A stretch of DNA of 51,830 nt. Origin: Aeromonas popoffii. Lineage in GTDB: Bacteria; Pseudomonadota; Gammaproteobacteria; Enterobacterales; Aeromonadaceae. Below, one piece after another: positions 17,501 to 24,475 of this stretch (position 1 is the first letter of the stretch; each line of letters begins with the position of its first letter). The stretch covers positions 1 to 51,830 of the forward strand of contig NZ_CDBI01000061.1 of the NCBI RefSeq assembly GCF_000820025.1, in the 5' to 3' direction. The notes under the pieces are model-generated. The model had not been told where the DNA came from. It saw nothing but the letters and a program-made list of their open reading frames with translations, and did not search any database. The position numbers and the translations under genes were made by a program.

Positions 17501-20098
17501 CTTCATCAGGTGCATGAGGTCAGTGACTGGGTGCTCACGATTGATCGGAACTTGGGAATCGAGTTCTTTGACCATCGCAGACATGCCACTCGGCCAGACT
17601 ACTTGATCGACCACTCGCCTGACATGGCGAACGCGATGAGCCATCGTTTGGCTATCACATCGAGATCTGTTGCAGAGCTTGAGTCTTTGCTGATCCCGAT
17701 CTTGAGCGAATACGGATTGCCCAACACGGGTCGACATGCCTTGGTAATGCTGGATCAGCTTCGATCGTTGTCTGGACGGCTGGCTTTGAAGCTACTGTCC
17801 TCATCTTCCCAGCGGGCTGAGGCTATGGGTTTGGCGCTTTCGCGCTTGTTCCTCGAACACCAGGGCGTTTTCCAGAACCAAGTCGTCGTGCCGTTAGACG
17901 CACACTTGGAGCTGTACAAGGCGTTGAAACAAAGCGCTGAGGAAATGGGCGATGAAGTCAGCTTCCGGCGGACTGACCTTGCCCTGTTCGATCTCGATCC
18001 AGCAAGCCGTGTAGTGACGTGCCGGCTGGTCGAAGTGAAGTGCTACAGCCAGGTGGGCGATGTGGCTGCATACGCGCAGTTGAAGGCGTCAATCGCTGAT
18101 CAGATCGCTCAGTCCGAGCACGTATTGGCCTATCACTTCGACCCCAAGATGGCTGATGTAGATCGGCCTGACCGCCCTATAAAGAATCGAGATCTCGCTG
18201 CGCTGCTAGGCTTTTACCTAGATCGCTCTGAGCGCTACGGCGTGGTCTTGCCAGAAGCAGCTGAAGAAGCCCACTACTTCCTGCGACGTCTCGATGAACA
18301 CCCTTACACCCTGCAATTCACGCGAAGTGCAGTGGTGTTTGACTTCAGCAAGCCAGGTACTGAGCCCGCCGAGCATGAAAACGGCATCGAGTTCTATCGG
18401 ATCGGTAGTGATTTGATCCGGCAGTTGGTGGAGTCGGCCGTTACTGACACCGAACCAGTGGCCAGTATCCAGTACTCACGCTCTACCGACACCGTGAGAG
18501 AGGTCACGCTGGAACTGCTTCGTCGCAGGGAGTTGGCACCGGCTGTCCCCACATTTGAAACGGCAGCCTTCCTAAGCCCACCACGGGATCGAACGCTCGC
18601 TTGGGACGACCGCCCGAGGGAAAGATTAACGCAACATGAGAAGGCTTCCAGCGTGCCCGTGCGGGAGCTGGAACCAACCACCTTGGTGCAAACGACTCCG
18701 CGGTCAATTGACGCCGTACAGGCTGCAAGCCCTGACACATCACTACCGTCTACAGACGCGCCGGGTTCAGATACGACCACGGAACAAGTGCCCTCACCAG
18801 TTCTTGTTACGGAGGAGGTGGCTCCCCAGAATGCGTTCGCTACACGGTCGCAGTCTCAAGGCGGCGAGGCTACCGATAGCCTAGTGGCCTACGACATCAT
18901 GCTCGGTACCACAGGAGCAACACCTCAGTACGGCCTGATTGGCGAAGTGTCTGGACGCAAGGTAGCACTTGACCTCAATCAGACCCACACCATCAGCCTG
19001 TTCGGCGTTCAGGGGGGTGGGAAGAGCTACACCTTGGGCTGCGTGGCAGAGATGGCGTCGCTGCAGATCCCTGGTATCAACTGCCTGCCAGAGCCGCTGT
19101 CTACGGTGATTTTCCACTACAGCCCGACGATGGACTACAAGCCTGAGTTTACGTCGATGGTGGGGGCGAATTCTGTGGAAGATCAGGTTCGTGCGCTGAA
19201 GGAGAGCTATGGCGCGGAGCCAAAAGCACTCGCAGATGTCTTGCTTCTTGTTCCAACAGACAAGATCGAAGAGCGTCAGGCCGAGTACCCAGACATCGAA
19301 GTACGGCCTTTGCAGTTCTCTGCATCAGAGCTGAAGGCTTCGCACTGGAAGTTTTTGATGGGCGCCGTAGGCAATCAAGCCACCTATATCCGCCAGATCA
19401 TGCGCATCATGAAGGCGATGCGTGATGACATCACCCTTGAGGGCTTACGTACGGGCATCGACGCATCATCAGTTCCCGAACACCTCAAGGAGTTGGCTCG
19501 GATGCGTCTCGATTTAGCCGCTGAGTATATCAATGACGGCACATCTCTTACCGAGGTTGTGAGACCTGGTCGACTGATCATCGTCGATCTGCGAGACGAG
19601 TTCATTGAGAAGGACGAGGCACTCGGACTGTTTGTCGTGCTCCTGCAGTTGTTCGCTGATGCCCGGATAGATGGGCGCAGCTTCAACAAACTGGTGGTGT
19701 TCGATGAGGCCCACAAATACATCGAGAGTCCCGATCTGGTTGCAGGGCTCATCGAGGTTGTACGAGAAATGCGGCACAAGGGTGTTAGTATCATGGTTGC
19801 GAGCCAGGACCCACCATCTGTGCCTGTCAGTCTTATAGAGCTTTCAAGCCAGATAATCATGCATAAGTTTAACTCTCCTGCTTGGCTGAAACATATTCAA
19901 AAAGCCAATGCTGCTCTTGGTAACTTGACTCCAGAACGTATGTCTCTTCTTAAAGCAGGGGAAGCCTATGTGTGGTCAAGTAAGGCCTCGGATGATTCAT
20001 TCTCACGAGGTGCGATCAAGATAAAGTGTCGGGCCCGCGTGACACAACATGGTGGTGCAACAAGAGTCGCAGTTGAGGAGCTAACAACATTAAGCTAA
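14507..20098 (+). CDS. mad8: DptH/HerA-like ATPase with internal PD-(D/E)XK-like nuclease segment (MADS ATPase-like)
   Basis: A 1,863-residue protein. ATG 14507 is preferred to GTG 14501 because GGAG (14496-14499) is 7 nt away. Near residue 1,162 is a PD-(D/E)XK-like pattern: LFDLDP (Asp1162), then LVEVK (Glu1176-Val-Lys1178). A Pro/Thr/Ser-rich linker (about 1350-1460) follows, then a HerA/FtsK-type motor: Walker A GVQGGGKS (1500-1507) and Walker B VVFDEAH (Asp1733-Glu1734), with a MVASQDP sensor-like segment. DptH, the phosphorothioation restriction ATPase, has similar size and a HerA motor at its end. It is the last gene of the operon, followed by a 16-bp-arm terminator. It is likely the DNA translocating or cleaving effector; the N-terminal 1,100 residues are unassigned. 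Confidence 0.8.
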   Translation: MSKGLRELTSQELNAALESVLLPKLSHRLAARELGHCMRVTDLDRELMIRLAGGLRAAVPSANVVVLADESLRVMAPDMAVSSTKLVELRNPLPNDELRPPLLVFVPNDLRASAEDSFGVATFEEIPIDGAYAELSGQLLAQVPANLRVAVEACLSELRRRESRWRYADDAAVARYLLTCQVNEFDPDAMGAALFELALVPDFELFLHAESAPIRVARNRECVERVTWSTKTERVRPLELGLLDPVFCKQLGEFFFRIGVSNPKEWTQAIVRDRVNWRLAFNKWLFEDGGVNPDAIYIGDVALPDLPVVKDDNEDPRLTELIGHKVLPISKTGLKKFSVSFRVDPVPSKVEGLSRFVAEVVSRDNGPTGLRRRKAAWTKGTDSGAIAFSSIGKIDWEEGWHYVRVYAETEDGERIPLADGEGNPIQFNSDSSEVYASSNESDLFYVVTDDEVEVEPPQRAVPREVSLMHALLRARFAAVAQDRDPDTVTVTGCGWVERSSKATASGETLEIRLGKEGKANVLVSSRLANLERAFLEDPEGLNRLRFSISASGVATRSTTSFQWPVSEEVTRFREARETLFAAVLKGDQRLIMQASDLLSLKEPAQNYASAYLAWIDAVLARASSTETAVARQAMDELRYALTIDSVALVLEDYQGRRRDAVLLGPTHPLRANWHVTWSHLGQAWMEQSRSSNKEFVVPTRDAVIKQLAPTAFPPVVPFGEELGRTALAVDNINPFWSLYAATDEKDPRGLIGEVCAALGLPEPAIGGASIDSAYLAARVQRYLVQHPYVETLTINAFNAGRAGALAEVLLALQRHPEFADLRYDIRLFVLDPGAPSTGEALLELLSPDSGTSAKEADAFSTPTNSHLHPKLRLAIRAIKEFREDPDLHAAHLSFLFDLFPAEEIRAVDVQGSDDSSFVHGLVQPFEVDYLEDEQSITWLRRPLHGVAQPLEGAEALSDLMGGVSRAVSVAVATLARSQYLPHARPVVALSLSADERAMLHQVHEVSDWVLTIDRNLGIEFFDHRRHATRPDYLIDHSPDMANAMSHRLAITSRSVAELESLLIPILSEYGLPNTGRHALVMLDQLRSLSGRLALKLLSSSSQRAEAMGLALSRLFLEHQGVFQNQVVVPLDAHLELYKALKQSAEEMGDEVSFRRTDLALFDLDPASRVVTCRLVEVKCYSQVGDVAAYAQLKASIADQIAQSEHVLAYHFDPKMADVDRPDRPIKNRDLAALLGFYLDRSERYGVVLPEAAEEAHYFLRRLDEHPYTLQFTRSAVVFDFSKPGTEPAEHENGIEFYRIGSDLIRQLVESAVTDTEPVASIQYSRSTDTVREVTLELLRRRELAPAVPTFETAAFLSPPRDRTLAWDDRPRERLTQHEKASSVPVRELEPTTLVQTTPRSIDAVQAASPDTSLPSTDAPGSDTTTEQVPSPVLVTEEVAPQNAFATRSQSQGGEATDSLVAYDIMLGTTGATPQYGLIGEVSGRKVALDLNQTHTISLFGVQGGGKSYTLGCVAEMASLQIPGINCLPEPLSTVIFHYSPTMDYKPEFTSMVGANSVEDQVRALKESYGAEPKALADVLLLVPTDKIEERQAEYPDIEVRPLQFSASELKASHWKFLMGAVGNQATYIRQIMRIMKAMRDDITLEGLRTGIDASSVPEHLKELARMRLDLAAEYINDGTSLTEVVRPGRLIIVDLRDEFIEKDEALGLFVVLLQLFADARIDGRSFNKLVVFDEAHKYIESPDLVAGLIEVVREMRHKGVSIMVASQDPPSVPVSLIELSSQIIMHKFNSPAWLKHIQKANAALGNLTPERMSLLKAGEAYVWSSKASDDSFSRGAIKIKCRARVTQHGGATRVAVEELTTLS

Positions 20099-20168
20099 AG
20101 GCATGGTTGAAATATATTTGGTGATACAGCCCCGCTTCTTGCGTTCAACGCAAAAAAATATAAAACCA

Positions 20169-20204
20169 CAATTAAGGCCCACCAACTTTGGTGGGCCTTA
20201 ATTG
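20169..20204. terminator. Strong hairpin between convergent mad8-like and radC-like genes
   Basis: Perfect 16-bp arms CAATTAAGGCCCACCA / TGGTGGGCCTTAATTG with an ACTT loop. The outer part is A/T-rich, so it can act as a terminator on both strands. Confidence 0.85.
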
Positions 20205-20227
20205 TATGACAGCCTAAAGGTGAGGAC

Positions 20228-20728
20228 TCATTGTAAATGCCCCCGTTCTTCCAGCGACATTACACCTTCAGTGCCGACAATTAGGTGATCCAGGGGGCGG
20301 ATATCCACAAGAGCCAAGGCACTTTGTAATCTATGGGTGATTTCAATATCCGCCCGGCTGGGTTCCGGGTATCCCGACGGGTGGTTATGCACCAGCATCA
20401 ATGCAGCCGCATTGATCGCAAGAGCACGTTTGACGACTTCCCTTGGATACACGGAGGCACTGCTGAGCGTGCAACGAAACAGTTCCTCATATGCCAGGAT
20501 CCGATGCTGGTTATCCAAAAACAGCATGGCAAATACTTCGTGCTCCCTACTCTGCAATAGGGTTTGCAGCGCCTGTTGTGCCAAGTGTTTGTCTGTAATC
20601 GCGACGCCCTTGGCCAGTTTCTGGCGAGCAATCTGGTTGGCGATATTTAACAAATCATCTTCGTTAACCAGACCGGTGACGAGATAAGTACCGGGTTGCT
20701 CCCCGGCGATCAGTTTGTGATGCAACAT
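20228..20728 (-). CDS. RadC-like JAB-domain protein
   Basis: A 166-residue protein from ATG 20728, chosen over an upstream TTG because GGAG lies just before it. It carries the JAMM metal motif HNHPSGYPEPSRADIEIT and the family's EHEVFAMLFLDNQHRI segment. It is shorter than chromosomal RadC (about 220 residues) because the N-terminal helix-hairpin-helix part is absent, as in the island-borne YeeS/YfjY proteins. The metal centre is typical of JAB peptidases. A role in repair is not established for the family; island copies often sit beside anti-restriction and replication genes. It is the last gene of a minus-strand group. Confidence 0.9.
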   Translation of the reverse strand: MLHHKLIAGEQPGTYLVTGLVNEDDLLNIANQIARQKLAKGVAITDKHLAQQALQTLLQSREHEVFAMLFLDNQHRILAYEELFRCTLSSASVYPREVVKRALAINAAALMLVHNHPSGYPEPSRADIEITHRLQSALALVDIRPLDHLIVGTEGVMSLEERGHLQ

Positions 20729-20837
20729 GATTAGGCTCCATACGCTATCGCCCAACCGCGTGGGATGCGGCAGAGTAGGCGAGGTATTTGGTTAATGGGT
20801 TAGTAAATATGGTGGTTGCAGGATTGGCTGGCGGTGT

Positions 20838-21095
20838 TCAGGCCGCAAGGGTGTGAGTAGTGCTGTCGTGCAACGGGATGTGGTAACTGGTCGCGAGCAG
20901 GGTGCCTAGCTGGGTTAGCCAGCGGTGATCCGGGTGGTCGCACAGCCATTGAGCCAGTGCATTGCCCTGTTCGTTTTCATAGCGCAAGTAGAGGGCATAA
21001 CCGTCCACCGGCTGGTCTCGGTCATGCACAGCTTCAATCTGACCATCGTGCTCAAGATAACCCTCCAGCTCGATGGCGATCACGGCGTTAATCAT
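20838..21095 (-). CDS. Hypothetical island protein
   Basis: An 85-residue acidic protein beginning MINAVIAIELEGYLEHDGQI. The start at 21095 is favoured by AGGAGAG 7-8 nt upstream and by an 8-nt overlap with the preceding gene. A longer frame from 21137 exists but has no ribosome site. No recognised domain, signal peptide or membrane helix. It probably forms a cotranscribed pair with the 136-residue gene before it. Function unknown. Confidence 0.55.
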   Translation of the reverse strand: MINAVIAIELEGYLEHDGQIEAVHDRDQPVDGYALYLRYENEQGNALAQWLCDHPDHRWLTQLGTLLATSYHIPLHDSTTHTLAA

Positions 21096-21498
21096 CTTCG
21101 CTCTCCTTGTCGGCGATGGGGTAACTCTCCACGGCATAGCCGCGATGGATGCAGATGCGCTGCAGGTCAGTCAGGAAGCTTGCAAGCACACGAGGCTGAT
21201 CGGTGAGTGAGACGGGCCCTTCTTGGCAACGCCAGAAACAGCTGTGTTTAGGGTCGATATAGATCTCATCTCTCGGCTGGCTCATAGTGCGCCCGTCATC
21301 GGCATTGCTGATGGTGAGCAGTTGCCACTGCACGCCAGACCAACGGACCTGCAGTGTGACTGTGCGGATGTGTGGGCTATCCGGTGTCAGGTGTAGCAGC
21401 CAGCGCTGACCACTGCTGGTGGGGGTTATCTTGGCGTTGGCGGCAACTTGTCCCAGCCACTGACGTGAGTAGTGGGAGAGCGCTAATTCATGGGGCAT
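21088..21498 (-). CDS. Hypothetical island protein
   Basis: A 136-residue protein beginning MPHELALSHYSRQWLGQVAA, with AGGAGGACAC directly upstream (21499-21508 on the other strand). The sequence alternates polar and hydrophobic residues (VTLQVRWSGVQWQLLTI), suggesting beta-sheet, and ends with an acidic tail. No family recognised. It overlaps the following gene by 8 nt, so the two are likely translated together. It belongs to the accessory group that also holds RadC-like and DUF2787 proteins. Confidence 0.55.
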   Translation of the reverse strand: MPHELALSHYSRQWLGQVAANAKITPTSSGQRWLLHLTPDSPHIRTVTLQVRWSGVQWQLLTISNADDGRTMSQPRDEIYIDPKHSCFWRCQEGPVSLTDQPRVLASFLTDLQRICIHRGYAVESYPIADKESEDD

Positions 21499-21507
21499 CG
21501 TGTCCTC

Positions 21508-21933
21508 CTAATCTCCTGCGACCGTGACGCTGAAGCATTCCAACCGGCAGTAGGCAATGAAATTGCTCTGCCAGATATCGAACAACTCCCGTGCTTCGGC
21601 CAGTCGCAACGGTCCCCAGCCCAACATGGTGTGTTCCCCATCGAGGAAGTTGAAATCGAGCTCTCTGCAGAGCTCGACATCCTGCCCCAGCCCTTGATAA
21701 CTGAAGTCGGTGACGTAATCGAACAGCCAGCCATCGAGCCCACGGATCAGCCGGATCTCGACTGGGTGCACGCCGCCTTGTTCGGCGCTGTAGCCGGGGT
21801 TACGAAAGTTGAAGGTCAGTTGGGTTAAGCGCTCAAGATTGAGCTCGGTTTTAGCGATTTCCTGGTTGAGCAGAACCAGCAATGCTTGGTCAACGGGCAG
21901 GGCAAAGCCGTCCCGGAAAAAGGGAATGGTCAT
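21508..21933 (-). CDS. DUF2787 family protein
   Basis: A 141-residue protein beginning MTIPFFRDGFALP. The phrase FNFRNPGYSAEQGGVHPVEIRL (about residues 42-63) and the later GYC-like end (IAYCRLECFSV) match the DUF2787 pattern known from integrative elements of Vibrio and Aeromonas. No biochemical function is known for this family. It is the first gene of the three-gene group 21933 to 20838, and a strong hairpin (21955-21976) sits 22 nt upstream of its start codon. Confidence 0.8.
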   Translation of the reverse strand: MTIPFFRDGFALPVDQALLVLLNQEIAKTELNLERLTQLTFNFRNPGYSAEQGGVHPVEIRLIRGLDGWLFDYVTDFSYQGLGQDVELCRELDFNFLDGEHTMLGWGPLRLAEARELFDIWQSNFIAYCRLECFSVTVAGD

Positions 21934-21954
21934 GGTGTTTCCTCATTGAGTGCA

Positions 21955-21976
21955 AGCAGGGGGGGAGCCCCCTGCT
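21955..21976. promoter_or_regulatory. Hairpin in front of the DUF2787 gene
   Basis: AGCAGGGGG, loop GGAG, CCCCCTGCT. It lies 22 nt upstream of the DUF2787 start and 20 nt after the LRAT-like gene's stop. The T-run is on the plus strand only (TTTT after 21976), so for the minus-strand genes it is a leader or processing stem or a weak terminator. Confidence 0.55.
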
Positions 21977-21995
21977 TTTGCTTGGAAGTGATGGG

Positions 21996-22574
21996 TCAGT
22001 CGTTTAACCAATCCCACAGCTTGCTGACGCCATAGGCTGCGACGGCGCCCACGGCAAGGGGGGCTAACAATGGGGCTGTGGCAATACCGGTCACCGACAC
22101 TACCGTTGCAGCAGCGCCACTACCGCCAGCCGTTGTGGCCAGCGTGCTGGCAGCAAGTCCTGCCGTTGCACTGGTGGCCGCCTTGCCTAACGTGTGACGA
22201 GCGACTTCGGCAGCCACCACCGTTGCTACAGCGGTCTGCAGCAGCTTGGGGGGATGCTGAATCCCTTCAATACACCACGTGACAAACAGCTCACTGTTGG
22301 CAAACGGCTGGCCCAGCTCTCCTTCACTGAGTCGGGCGTAAGCCCGTGTCAGGCTTTCCTCTCGACTGAACAGGCGTTGAGCATGGGGTTTGACCTCAAT
22401 AGCGCAGTGCTGACTGAATTGAGCCAGCGAGGTCAGCGCCAGTAGGCCTGAGTGCTTTCCTGAAGCGGATGGTAGACAGTGAATGACCTGGTCATGGCCA
22501 ACAAAGATGCCATGATGGTGGCCTTCAGACTGTGGTGTTACCAAGTGATCGCCGATAATGAAATGTCGTGTCAT
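21996..22574 (-). CDS. LRAT-like (NlpC/P60-fold) protein with Ser in place of the catalytic Cys
   Basis: A 192-residue protein. The N-terminal half has the lecithin-retinol-acyltransferase-like layout: GDHLVTP, then HHHGIFVGHDQVIHC with the conserved His residues, and NSELFVTWC (about residues 93-101) where family members usually read NCEHFxxWC. The nucleophile Cys is therefore Ser, and the following His is Leu. The C-terminal 80 residues are Ala/Gly/Thr-rich and hydrophobic, probably one or two membrane segments, ending GVSKLWDWLND. Possible roles are acyl transfer or lipid/peptide hydrolysis at a membrane, or an inactive binding version. A hairpin lies 35 nt upstream (22609-22639). Confidence 0.7.
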   Translation of the reverse strand: MTRHFIIGDHLVTPQSEGHHHGIFVGHDQVIHCLPSASGKHSGLLALTSLAQFSQHCAIEVKPHAQRLFSREESLTRAYARLSEGELGQPFANSELFVTWCIEGIQHPPKLLQTAVATVVAAEVARHTLGKAATSATAGLAASTLATTAGGSGAAATVVSVTGIATAPLLAPLAVGAVAAYGVSKLWDWLND

Positions 22575-22608
22575 GGAGTGATGATCCTCATCAAGAGTTG
22601 GAAATGAA

Positions 22609-22639
22609 AAAGGGCGTCACCATTACGGTGACGCCCTTT
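22609..22639 (-). terminator. Intrinsic terminator after the IrmA-like gene, in the LRAT-like leader
   Basis: Arms AAAGGGCGTCACC (22609-22621) / GGTGACGCCCTTT (22627-22639), with five A's at 22607-22611 giving a U-tract on the minus strand. It follows the IrmA-like stop by 22 nt and precedes the LRAT-like start by 35 nt. Confidence 0.8.
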
Positions 22640-22661
22640 GGCTTTGTTTTTCCTGAGCGGG

Positions 22662-23105
22662 CTAATTGCCGCCAGCGGTTATCTTCAGTGGTTGATGAAA
22701 CTCGGGGGTGAAGGTGGAAACTGGTAGCCGGGTGACTTCGTTGTGAGCGAGCACCTCGGTTGCCTGAATGATGGCGATGGACTTGGCCTGCTCTACCTGT
22801 CCGCAGTCAACTTCCGTAAAGCCACCGCCATAGCGTGTAGCGGAGCTCCCGCCGAACGGTTCAACTTCCAGCGTTGATTCGGCCAGCGCTTTGCCCTTCT
22901 TGTCATTAAACTGCAGCGTGATATACAAGTGACCAAACTCATCTGCTCCACCACTATCGAGGGAAAAGTGGTACGCACAGACGCCTTGGTTGGCGTATAC
23001 AGTGTCGGTGTGTTGGATAGCAACATAACGTTGTTCTTGGGCACTGCAAGCTATGGCCGAGAATATCAGTGTGGAGGCCAGTAAATATCGATTTATGTCT
23101 TTCAT
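22662..23105 (-). CDS. IrmA-like lipoprotein / secreted protein
   Basis: A 147-residue protein from ATG 23105 (GAGGA upstream). It has a signal peptide with a lipobox-like end (LIFSAIAC, Cys about 20). The mature part (VCAYHFSLDSGGADEFGHLYITLQFNDKKG...) resembles, from memory, IrmA of uropathogenic E. coli, a small immunoglobulin-like secreted protein with cytokine-receptor-like structure, encoded on islands beside radC-like genes. Two Cys in the mature part could form a disulfide. The likely destination is the periplasm or outer membrane. The family match is a recollection; the signal peptide is directly visible. Confidence 0.6.
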   Translation of the reverse strand: MKDINRYLLASTLIFSAIACSAQEQRYVAIQHTDTVYANQGVCAYHFSLDSGGADEFGHLYITLQFNDKKGKALAESTLEVEPFGGSSATRYGGGFTEVDCGQVEQAKSIAIIQATEVLAHNEVTRLPVSTFTPEFHQPLKITAGGN

Positions 23106-23145
23106 GGAAATCCTCGTAATAATCACTTTTTCTTAATTTATTCAG

Positions 23146-23589
23146 TTATTTACGTCCGAGATATCTGAATATTTCTTTTCCATTGTAAAAACCAACCAAG
23201 TCATCCTCACTCTTATATTTTTTGTTTGGTTGAAATTTGACAATGGTTCCTAGTCGACACATGTCTTTCATTGAAATATTGAATTTTTCATCAGGCGTAA
23301 TTGTGTAGCCAATGGCAATTTTCTGGGGGGAGCCCGCAGTGGCGATCCAGCCCCACATGCCTGCTTCACACTCACCGAATGGCTGACTGCGAACAATGAC
23401 CATTGAAAGATTATTGATTTCAGTTGCGATACATTTTCTGTTTAACTTCAAATGGGCGTTACACCAAAATGGTTTCCCTGTTTTGTCCTGCACTAGTGCC
23501 GGCAGAAAGCCTGTAAACGGCTCTGCTGCCCGTAGTGATAGACTTCCAGACATAAGAGTTAGTAGTAAGCAGAATGTCAGCTTTTTCAT
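23146..23589 (-). CDS. Secreted hypothetical protein
   Basis: A 147-residue protein beginning MKKLTFCLLLTLMSGSLSLRAAEP, a clear signal peptide with cleavage after about ALRAA. The mature part has four Cys residues (WCNAHLKL, RKCIAT, GECEAG, DMCRL), fitting two disulfides in the periplasm. No family recognised. It lies 40 nt upstream of the IrmA-like gene on the same strand and is more AT-rich than its neighbours, suggesting recent acquisition. The two may form a pair of exported island proteins. Confidence 0.6.
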   Translation of the reverse strand: MKKLTFCLLLTLMSGSLSLRAAEPFTGFLPALVQDKTGKPFWCNAHLKLNRKCIATEINNLSMVIVRSQPFGECEAGMWGWIATAGSPQKIAIGYTITPDEKFNISMKDMCRLGTIVKFQPNKKYKSEDDLVGFYNGKEIFRYLGRK

Positions 23590-23664
23590 TTTTTATCTCA
23601 CCGAATAACTATTATTAAATAGAGGTGTATGGCTATCGCCAGGAACGGTAAACCACACTACTTT

Positions 23665-24213
23665 TCAGTTGCTCTGAGATCTGAGAATGCGTTGCACACT
23701 GGAGATACTGATCCCCGTGCGCTTGGCAATTTCAGATCTGGGTAATCCTTTGGCAACCAGTGCAAGAACTTCATTACCTTTTGCCATTGCGGTAGGCTTA
23801 CGACCCTTATAAACACCTCGGCGCTTGGCTAACTCAATACCTTCAGCTTGCCGCTCCAACATCAACTCTCGTTCAAAGGTTGCGATAGCACCGATCATGG
23901 TGAGCATTAACTTGCCGGTAGGCGTTGAGGTATCGATCCCCAGATTCAATATCCGCAATGCAACTTGCTTGTGTTGTAGAAATTCTGATATCTCCAATAG
24001 GTGACGAGTATTACGAGCCAGACGGTCCAGCTTGGTAACCATCACCACATCCCCCTCCTTCACATAATCCAAGAGGAGAGCAAGTTGTGGCCTATCATCA
24101 CTGGCACCGCTAACCTTCTCTTGGAAAACTTTATTGCATTCGGCCAGCGCTCGAAGCTGGACTTCAAGACTCTGACCTCCCGTACTAACACGTGCGTAAC
24201 CTACCAGTGCCAT
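23665..24213 (-). CDS. Serine recombinase (resolvase/invertase family)
   Basis: A 182-residue protein from ATG 24213 (GGGAGGAGACC upstream). The start MALVGYARVSTGGQSLEVQL carries the catalytic Ser motif YARVST. It also has TKLDRLARNTRHLLE and MIGAIATFERELMLERQAEGI, the Arg-rich and E-helix segments of the catalytic domain, and a C-terminal helix-turn-helix (GLPRSEIAKRTGISISSVQRIL). The length equals that of Tn3-type resolvases and Pin/Hin invertases. It may resolve multimers of the element or invert DNA. No inverted segment or res site was recognised with confidence in the 260 nt upstream. It appears intact. Confidence 0.92.
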   Translation of the reverse strand: MALVGYARVSTGGQSLEVQLRALAECNKVFQEKVSGASDDRPQLALLLDYVKEGDVVMVTKLDRLARNTRHLLEISEFLQHKQVALRILNLGIDTSTPTGKLMLTMIGAIATFERELMLERQAEGIELAKRRGVYKGRKPTAMAKGNEVLALVAKGLPRSEIAKRTGISISSVQRILRSQSN

Positions 24214-24380
24214 GGTCTCCTCCCGGTCAATAGGGCAAGGTACACTGACCCCCATGGTCAAAAGTCTCGAAGAGACCTTCTTGACCTGAAAATGGAGGGA
24301 AATAGATGAAATGAGTGCCGATTTCGTGAGTGTCACTAGGGCTTGATCTATTGACCCCAAACCAGCGATGGGGAGAAATA

Positions 24381-24408
24381 ACGGGACGCTTTGTGATAAA
24401 CGTCCCGT
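24381..24408 (-). terminator. Hairpin after the recombination-directionality-like gene
   Basis: ACGGGACG (24381-24388) / CGTCCCGT (24401-24408), followed on the minus strand by TTATTTC. It lies 68 nt past the stop at 24476. Plausible terminator of the DUF932-YqaJ-RDF group. Confidence 0.5.
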
Positions 24409-24475
24409 AGTGATGGGTAGCAGAATATTGCGCTACTGATTGATTTGATTGGATGTGACAAGATGCCAACGTAAG

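Noticed and set aside
8680..20098. BREX or Pgl system because of the PglW-like NERD-kinase
   Set aside because: No PglX-type methylase, PglZ phosphatase or BrxC/BrxL is seen; the methylase is HsdM-like with a separate S subunit.
5107..20098. Dnd/Dpt phosphorothioation system because of DptF/DptH-like proteins
   Set aside because: None of dndA-E is present, and a methyltransferase with S subunit provides the mark instead.
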